In this document: in pieces, positions 1-5,340 of the stretch
Position numbering within the stretch: position 1 is the stretch's first letter
How the letters are laid out: each line of letters begins with the position of its first letter
NCBI GenBank assembly: GCA_937895465.1
Contig: CALAYY010000228.1
Coordinates: forward strand, 1-7,285
Direction of reading: 5' to 3'
DNA length: 7,285 bases
Origin: an uncultured Clostridia bacterium
GTDB taxonomy: Bacteria > Bacillota > Clostridia > Christensenellales > DUVY01
The notes under the pieces: model-generated
The model's database searches: none
Told to the model about the DNA's origin: nothing
The model's input: only the letters and a program-made list of their open reading frames with translations
Made by a program: the position numbers and the translations under genes

Positions 1-2223
1 ATTACTTATAAAACTAAATGTGGACTTATCATAAAAAGAATTATTTTTATCTTACCCCAAACAGAGGATTTGCCTCAAGCAGTTGAAACACAAAGAATAA
101 CAGTTTTTAATACAGGCAAGACAGATAGGAATCTCAAAATTGTCTTTACTGGCATGTTTGGCACTTCAGCTGATCATGCGCTTATGAATGATGTTGTTTA
201 TTCTACTGTTATAATGGAATCAGAAACTGTATATAAAGATAATAATCTTGCCGCTTTTTCTACACATTATTATCCGCCGTATTTTCAAGAAGATAAGCGT
301 TTTGTGACACTTTATAGCCAAGGCTCCTATTTTGAGGATTTTTGTGCGGATTTCTCGGCTTTCGTAGGTAAAGGCACTTTGGAACATCCTCAAAATGTTG
401 CTGTACTGCCTTCTAAACATAACCAAAAAGGCCCTGGATTTTTTGCCTTGGGCAAAAGCTTTCTTGCTAAGTCTAATCAAGAAATTGTCATAGATACATA
501 TACAGGTGCAGTCTCGGCACAACAAAACCTTAATGAAGTGTTTGATTCTTTGGTCGAAAAGCTTTTAACCGAGATAGAACAGCCCAATTTCTTTGACAAA
601 ATGTTTCTAAAAACCAAAAACTTTTATTCTGACTTTTCATCCTATCTTCAAATCAGTACTGAGGATAATAATTTTAACGCTTATATTAACAACAATTTAC
701 CCTTCCAAATTCTATATCAAACCTTTGTCTCACGTTCTTTTGCTCAGACACAAAAAGGATTTAGAGAAATAGGATTTAGAGAAATTCAGGATATTTACGC
801 CTCAATGTATTATATGGCGGCGATGAATAACACCAAGCTCATAAGCCAGCTTATAAGAGAATGGGCTAACAATGTATATGAACTGGGTTATACTAATCAC
901 AACTTTTTTTGGAAAGGCAAGGAACCGGGAATATGCTCAGATGACGGCTTATGGCTGGCGCCTGCTATCTATAGATACATAACGCTTACAGGTGATATAG
1001 ACTTTTTAAATCAACAATGTAATATAGCAGGTAGCAAAAAAACACGCACTCTATACGAAACCCTAAAGACTATTATCAGATACAGTGGTGAAATATCTAT
1101 AGGAAAAAACGGTTTTCCTTTATTGGATAGAAGTGATTGGAACGACTGCTTAAAATTAGATGATAATTGGTTGGATGGACTAGAAAAAGAAAAGAGATAT
1201 TATAAACAGCTAGAAGAAAAAGGTCAGTCTTTTGGTGTTCCCTTTGAAAACGATTTATGCGAAAGCGTAATGAATTTGTTTCTGCTGATTATTACCGTGC
1301 AATACACATTGGAACTTGCTCAAAAAATTAATGACAAACAATATGCTGATTATCTTATTTCTTTACTCAACAGATTAAAAACTAATGCTCATCAAAAAGC
1401 ATGGAAAGGCGATTTTTTTGCGCGTGTTATGATAAACCGTTATGAAGATGGAAAGTACACCTATCTCGGTGCTCAAAAAGACGGATTATCAAGCGACCCT
1501 GAAATTGACGGTACTTATTTCCTTAATTCGTTTAGCTGGTCAATTTTATCTGATACCGCTACTGAAGATCAAATAAAAGCTATGCTAGTTCCCCTCAAAA
1601 AACATCTTTTGACTGAGGCTGGTTTCAAACTTAATACTCCTGCTGACTTAGAAAGACTCGCATACGGAACAGCAAGCGGTCATTATTTCCCTGGAGACCG
1701 TGAAAACGGCGGAGTGTTTAAGCATGCCACAATGATGGCTACTTCTGCTATGCTTCAAGCGGCAAGGACTGTAAAAAATGAAGAGCTTGCTTGTGAATTA
1801 ACAAAGTTATGCGGATACATGTTAGATAGGGTTTTGCCTTACAAGACCTTGGAAAACCCCTTTGTACTCAAAGGCAATCCCCGTTTTTGTACCCAATACA
1901 ACAACTCTCAAACCAATGAAAATATAGGTCCTATGGTTTCGGGTACTGCATCGTGGCTTACCTTAACAGTATTTGAAATGTTTGGACTTAATGTAACTAC
2001 GCAAGGTATTGAGCTTAACCCCATGATGTTAAGCGATATGAATCAAGCTGACCTTACACTAAAGATAAGAGGCTGTGAATATAATATTAAAATCAAGAAG
2101 AACAAAAAGGGCTTCTGCCGTATGAGCGATAGCACTAATATAGTTTTGGATGGCAAGGAGCACAAAGGTGCAATACCTCTTGATTCAGATAAAAAAATAA
2201 GAAAAATTGAGATATATATATAA
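1..2223 (+). CDS. cdp: Cellodextrin phosphorylase (GH94), 5'-truncated by window edge
   Basis: Cytosolic GH94 enzyme (EC 2.4.1.49 type) that splits cellodextrins with phosphate, giving glucose 1-phosphate and a chain one glucose shorter. The frame is open from base 1, so 740 residues are visible; family members have about 980, so about 240 N-terminal residues are missing. A TTG at base 70 is not a credible start because homologous sequence continues upstream of it. Counting codons from base 1, I see the end of the N-terminal beta-sandwich (1-200), the loop SRSFAQTQKGFREIGFREIQD-like at 244-264, the general acid D382 in DWND (nt 1144-1146), the phosphate-site histidine H575 in the DREN..VFKH segment, and S647-G648 before TASW. 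As recalled, the C. thermocellum cellodextrin phosphorylase aligns along the whole visible length, including TGMFGT, GTLEHP, KGPGFFALG and the long insert after DWNDCLK. First visible gene of the operon, nine bases before cellobiose phosphorylase. Alternative: a sister GH94 specificity such as 1,2-beta-oligoglucan phosphorylase, judged less likely. Confidence 0.88.
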   Translation: MTYKTKCGLIIKRIIFILPQTEDLPQAVETQRITVFNTGKTDRNLKIVFTGMFGTSADHALMNDVVYSTVIMESETVYKDNNLAAFSTHYYPPYFQEDKRFVTLYSQGSYFEDFCADFSAFVGKGTLEHPQNVAVLPSKHNQKGPGFFALGKSFLAKSNQEIVIDTYTGAVSAQQNLNEVFDSLVEKLLTEIEQPNFFDKMFLKTKNFYSDFSSYLQISTEDNNFNAYINNNLPFQILYQTFVSRSFAQTQKGFREIGFREIQDIYASMYYMAAMNNTKLISQLIREWANNVYELGYTNHNFFWKGKEPGICSDDGLWLAPAIYRYITLTGDIDFLNQQCNIAGSKKTRTLYETLKTIIRYSGEISIGKNGFPLLDRSDWNDCLKLDDNWLDGLEKEKRYYKQLEEKGQSFGVPFENDLCESVMNLFLLIITVQYTLELAQKINDKQYADYLISLLNRLKTNAHQKAWKGDFFARVMINRYEDGKYTYLGAQKDGLSSDPEIDGTYFLNSFSWSILSDTATEDQIKAMLVPLKKHLLTEAGFKLNTPADLERLAYGTASGHYFPGDRENGGVFKHATMMATSAMLQAARTVKNEELACELTKLCGYMLDRVLPYKTLENPFVLKGNPRFCTQYNNSQTNENIGPMVSGTASWLTLTVFEMFGLNVTTQGIELNPMMLSDMNQADLTLKIRGCEYNIKIKKNKKGFCRMSDSTNIVLDGKEHKGAIPLDSDKKIRKIEIYI

Positions 2224-2227
2224 AGGA
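2223..2227 (+). promoter_or_regulatory. Ribosome binding site of cellobiose phosphorylase, overlapping upstream stop
   Basis: AAGGA begins on the last base of the upstream TAA stop (2221-2223). It lies 5 bases before the ATG at 2233 and 8 bases before a second in-frame ATG at 2236. The wider spacing, and the fact that the recalled C. thermocellum enzyme starts with a single M then KFGFF, slightly favour 2236 as the real start. The overlap suggests translational coupling to the preceding gene. Confidence 0.75.
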
Positions 2228-2232
2228 ACTTT

Positions 2233-4671
2233 ATGATGAAATACGGATATTTTGATGACCAAAATAAAGAATATGTGATTACAACTCCTGTTACACCCTA
2301 CCCTTGGATTAATTATTTGGGAACAAAGGACTTCTTTTCCCTTATATCCAATACTGCCGGAGGCTACAGCTTTTATAAAGATGCACGCCTGCGCAGAATT
2401 ACCAGATACCGTTACAATAACGTTCCGATTGACGCTGGAGGAAATTATATCTATTTAAAAGACGGTGATTGTGTTTGGTCGCCCGGCTTTAAACCTGTGA
2501 AAACTCAACTAGACAGCTATGAATGCCGTCATGGTTTGGGTTACACTGTCATAAACTCATCCAAAAATAATATTAACGCACAAGTTCTTTATTTTGTGCC
2601 GATGAACACAAGCGCAATGATACAGCGGCTCAGGCTTACCAACAATGACAAAAAAGCCAAGAAGGTTAAGCTCTGGACATTAGAAGAGTTCTGCTTATGG
2701 AATGCTTATGATGATATGACTAATTTCCAAAGAAACTTTTCGACAGGTGAAGTTGAAGTTGAAGGTAATGTAATTTATCATATAACAGAATATCGTGAAC
2801 GCCGTAATCATTATGCATATTATGCCTCTATCAATGATATTAACGGCTTTGATACTGATAGGGACAGCTTCTTGGGATTATATAACGGCTTTGACAGCCC
2901 AAAAGCAGTAGCTAACGGCGTTTCTTACAATTCTTTGGCTCAAGGTTGGTCGCCTATTGCTTCTCATCATATAGAAATTGAGTTAAAACCTAATGAAACT
3001 AAGGATTATATATTTATACTTGGATATGCAGAATTACCTGAAGATCAAAAATGGAAAGACGGCAAAATTAACAAAACCCCTGCACTTGAATTAATAAGCA
3101 GATTTGATAATTCAAAAAAAGTTGAGCAAACTTTAAACGAAATAAAAGAGTTTTGGAATAATCTTCTTGATAAATTTAATCTTACAAGCGAAGATGAAAA
3201 GCTTAACCGTATGGTTAATATCTGGAATCAATACCAAGTAATGGTTACTTTCAATATGTCCAGAAGTGCGTCTTATTTTGAAAGCGGAATAGGCAGAGGA
3301 ATGGGATTTAGAGACAGCTCACAAGATATTTTGGGCTTTGTACATCAGATTCCGCATCTTGCACGTGAGCGTATTATTGACCTTGCTTCTACCCAACTGC
3401 CTGACGGCGGAGCGTATCACCAATATCAGCCTCTTACCAAAAAAGGCAATCATGACCTAGGCGGCAACTTTAATGATGATCCGCTATGGCTTATCTTGGC
3501 AGTTTGTGCTTATATAAGAGAAACAGCTGACTTTGATATCTTAGAAGAACTTGTGCCTTACGATAACAATCAAGAACTTGCATCCCCCATGCATGAGCAT
3601 CTAAAGCGTGCATTTAAAAAGGTTGTAGAAAATCTTGGTCCGCATAACTTACCTTTGATTGGCAGAGCGGATTGGAATGATTGCCTTAATCTTAATTGTT
3701 TTTCTAAAAATCCTGATGAAAACTTTCAAACAACGCAAAATTATGAAAGTAATGTTGCTGAAAGCGTACTTATTGCATGTATGGCTGTATATATCGGAAA
3801 AGATTATATCAAACTTTGTGAAAAGTACGGTCAGAAAGAGGATGAAAACTATGCTAAAACACAAGTTGCCAAGATGGAACAGGCAGTCAAGGAGTTTGGA
3901 TGGGACGGCGAATGGTTTTTGCGTGCTTATGATGCCTTTTCTAACCCTGTCGGCTCTGATAAATGCGAAGAAGGCAAAATATTTATAGAAACTCAAGGCT
4001 TTGGAGCAATGGCTCTTATTGGAAACGATGAAAATCTTCCCCGCCGTGCATTAGACAGTGCATGGAAGCACCTTGCTACAAAATACGGCTTTGTATTAGT
4101 TCAGCCAGCTTATACCAAATATCACATTAACTTGGGTGAAATTAGTTCTTATCCGCCTGGATACAAAGAAAACGCCGCAGTATTTTGCCATAACAATCCT
4201 TGGATTATGATGGGAGAAGCTGCAATCGGTAGAGGCAATAATGCCTTCGAGTCTTATAAGCGAATTTGCCCTGCTTACTTAGAGGATATCAGCGATATTC
4301 ACAAAACAGAGCCTTATGTGTATTCTCAGATGATAGCAGGTTGTGATGCAGGTAATTTTGGGCAAGCCAAAAACTCATGGCTTACCGGAACTGCTTCTTG
4401 GAATTTTGTTGCAGTGTCCCAAAGTATATTGGGTATAAGACCTGAATATGACGGATTATTAATTGACCCGTGTATTCCTGAAAACTTCAAAGGCTATAAA
4501 ATTATAAGACATTATCAAAATGCAATATATAATATTACAATTGAAAATCCTCATAAAAAATCAAAAGGAATAAAGCATCTAATTGTTGACGGCAAAAAGA
4601 TAGAAGGCAACATTATCCCCAGCTTTAAAGATAACAAGATTCATAATATTATAGCAACCATAGAAGGATAG
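2233..4671 (+). CDS. cbp: Cellobiose phosphorylase (GH94), complete
   Basis: Cytosolic enzyme (EC 2.4.1.20): cellobiose + phosphate gives alpha-glucose 1-phosphate + glucose, with inversion. The 812 residues match the family length (C. thermocellum about 811), and near-identical blocks run throughout, e.g. TPYPWINYLGT, RRITRYRYNNVPID, WSPGFKPVKT, NFQRNFSTGEVE and SRSASYFESGIGRGMGFRD. N-terminal beta-sandwich about 1-270, then an (alpha/alpha)6 barrel and a C-terminal strand domain from about 730. Residues known from the Cellvibrio gilvus enzyme are all present: R344, R355 and D361 (its R351, R362, D368), general acid D483 in GRADWNDC (its D490), E636 and K645 (its E649, K658), and phosphate ligands H653 and T718-G719 (its H666, T731-G732). 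Nothing suggests loss of function. The gene ends in a tandem stop, TAG then TAA. The start may be the second ATG at 2236, making 811 residues. It completes the pathway begun by the upstream cellodextrin phosphorylase; no promoter of its own is visible. Confidence 0.97.
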   Translation: MMKYGYFDDQNKEYVITTPVTPYPWINYLGTKDFFSLISNTAGGYSFYKDARLRRITRYRYNNVPIDAGGNYIYLKDGDCVWSPGFKPVKTQLDSYECRHGLGYTVINSSKNNINAQVLYFVPMNTSAMIQRLRLTNNDKKAKKVKLWTLEEFCLWNAYDDMTNFQRNFSTGEVEVEGNVIYHITEYRERRNHYAYYASINDINGFDTDRDSFLGLYNGFDSPKAVANGVSYNSLAQGWSPIASHHIEIELKPNETKDYIFILGYAELPEDQKWKDGKINKTPALELISRFDNSKKVEQTLNEIKEFWNNLLDKFNLTSEDEKLNRMVNIWNQYQVMVTFNMSRSASYFESGIGRGMGFRDSSQDILGFVHQIPHLARERIIDLASTQLPDGGAYHQYQPLTKKGNHDLGGNFNDDPLWLILAVCAYIRETADFDILEELVPYDNNQELASPMHEHLKRAFKKVVENLGPHNLPLIGRADWNDCLNLNCFSKNPDENFQTTQNYESNVAESVLIACMAVYIGKDYIKLCEKYGQKEDENYAKTQVAKMEQAVKEFGWDGEWFLRAYDAFSNPVGSDKCEEGKIFIETQGFGAMALIGNDENLPRRALDSAWKHLATKYGFVLVQPAYTKYHINLGEISSYPPGYKENAAVFCHNNPWIMMGEAAIGRGNNAFESYKRICPAYLEDISDIHKTEPYVYSQMIAGCDAGNFGQAKNSWLTGTASWNFVAVSQSILGIRPEYDGLLIDPCIPENFKGYKIIRHYQNAIYNITIENPHKKSKGIKHLIVDGKKIEGNIIPSFKDNKIHNIIATIEG

Positions 4672-4710
4672 TAAATAAGTTTCTTTCCTAAAACCCTCAT
4701 TCTCCACCCT

Positions 4711-4746
4711 AGAAAAAAGCCCTATAATAAGGGCTTTTTTCTTTTA
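4711..4746 (+). terminator. Rho-independent terminator after the phosphorylase operon
   Basis: A 13-bp uninterrupted inverted repeat (4711-4723 with 4730-4742) has a GCCC/GGGC core, a 6-base ATAATA loop, and A and T runs on its flanks, followed by TTTT. It sits 39 bases after the cellobiose phosphorylase stop. The hairpin is symmetrical, so it could also work on the minus strand, but no minus-strand gene needs it. Confidence 0.92.
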
Positions 4747-4807
4747 GCCTTCACCTTATTTTTTAATCTATTTCTAATTCTTTTTTAATCATTTTTACCA
4801 TTAAATT

Positions 4808-4816
4808 TGATATAAT
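4808..4816 (+). promoter_or_regulatory. Extended -10 promoter of the flavodoxin-like gene
   Basis: TGATATAAT carries a perfect TATAAT (4811-4816) preceded by TGN, an extended -10 element. No good -35 box lies 16-18 bases upstream (about 4788-4794 reads as plain A/T-rich sequence), which extended -10 promoters tolerate. The operon terminator ends about 60 bases upstream, so this gene needs its own promoter. A start site about 7 bases downstream would fall on the ribosome binding site. Confidence 0.65.
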
Positions 4817-4822
4817 GTTTTT

Positions 4823-4828
4823 AAGGAG
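4823..4828 (+). promoter_or_regulatory. Ribosome binding site of the flavodoxin-like gene
   Basis: AAGGAG, a near-perfect match to the anti-Shine-Dalgarno sequence, stands 6 bases before the ATG at 4835 and fixes that start. It lies only 6 bases after the -10 box, so the predicted transcript may begin at or next to it. Confidence 0.85.
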
Positions 4829-4834
4829 ATTATT

Positions 4835-5254
4835 ATGAATATTAACATTGTTTATGCAACCATGACAAAGCATTCCAAAAAGCTGGCAGAAGCTATTGGA
4901 ACAGAACTTAACATCAAGACACAAAATGTAAAAGAAAATGTTATGCTTGAAAACACCGACCTTTTATTTGTTGTAGGCGGTATTTATGGGGGCAAAAGCT
5001 TACCTGTTCTTTTAGATTATGTAAAAACTCTTGACAGCCAAAAAATTAGAAAGGTTGCACTAATTACATCCAACTGTTCCAAGAAACAAGGGCAAGACGA
5101 TGTGCGTAACATTTTGAAAGACAAAGGGATTGAAGTCATTGATGAATTTATCTGCTATGGCGGTTTCTTATTTTTTAAAATGGGGCATCCCAATAAAGAA
5201 GAAATACAGCAAGCTGTGGATTTTGCAGTCAAAGCAGCAAAAAACCTGCATTAA
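4835..5254 (+). CDS. Flavodoxin-like protein
   Basis: Small soluble protein of 139 residues with a flavodoxin-like fold, expected to bind FMN and carry electrons or act in redox chemistry; the partner is not shown by the sequence. Visible: first beta strand and phosphate loop at 3-14 (INIVYATMTKHS), a second strand with FVVGGIYGGKSLP at 45-57 forming the first flavin-contact loop, a strand KVALITSNC at 73-81 with the second loop, and a C-terminal segment FICYGGF...MGHPNKEE at 105-123 ahead of a last helix, a pattern I associate with short proteins annotated as flavodoxin family. The P-loop is odd: classical flavodoxins have (S/T)xTGxT, here T9-M-T11-K-H-S14 lacks the glycine. Length is near the short-chain flavodoxins (about 140). 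The gene stands alone between two terminators, with its own promoter, so its neighbours do not explain its job. FMN binding is inferred, not proven. Confidence 0.85.
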   Translation: MNINIVYATMTKHSKKLAEAIGTELNIKTQNVKENVMLENTDLLFVVGGIYGGKSLPVLLDYVKTLDSQKIRKVALITSNCSKKQGQDDVRNILKDKGIEVIDEFICYGGFLFFKMGHPNKEEIQQAVDFAVKAAKNLH

Positions 5255-5282
5255 GTTTTATTCTAATTTTACAACAGCAATA

Positions 5283-5320
5283 AAAAAAGTTCCCTAATTC
5301 TTAAACTAGGGAACTTTTTT
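5283..5320. terminator. Bidirectional terminator shared by two convergent genes
   Basis: A perfect 14-bp inverted repeat (5283-5296 with 5307-5320) with a GTTCCCTA/TAGGGAAC core and a 10-base loop. A runs on the left arm and T runs on the right give a U tract on either strand. It lies 28 bases after the flavodoxin-like stop and 20 bases beyond the stop of the minus-strand ATPase gene, so it can end both transcripts. Confidence 0.92.
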
Positions 5321-5340
5321 ATTAAGGATTATATTTGATT

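Noticed and set aside
70..72. TTG at base 70 as the start of the first gene
   Set aside because: The frame is open back to base 1, and the upstream codons (YKTKCGL.IKRIIFILP) align with the recalled cellodextrin phosphorylase. There is no convincing ribosome binding site at the right spacing.
220..525. Minus-strand open frame of about 100 codons inside the cellodextrin phosphorylase gene
   Set aside because: It lies wholly antisense to conserved GH94 coding sequence; the translation resembles no family and has low-complexity ends.
1..2223. First gene as 1,2-beta-oligoglucan phosphorylase or the phosphorylase-like part of a cyclic beta-1,2-glucan synthase
   Set aside because: The shared REIGFREIQD loop first raised this idea, but the visible sequence follows the cellodextrin phosphorylase over its full length. 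Pairing with cellobiose phosphorylase also supports the cellodextrin role.
3649..3996. Overlapping open frames on both strands (minus 3649-3996, plus 3659-3988) inside the cellobiose phosphorylase gene
   Set aside because: Both cover the DWND active-site region of a clearly real gene and give unrecognisable proteins, so they are shadows of its codon pattern.
4743..4810. Pyrimidine- and A+T-rich stretch as a possible replication origin or riboswitch
   Set aside because: It has no DnaA-box cluster, no iterons and no folded leader; it is a short spacer between a terminator and a promoter.
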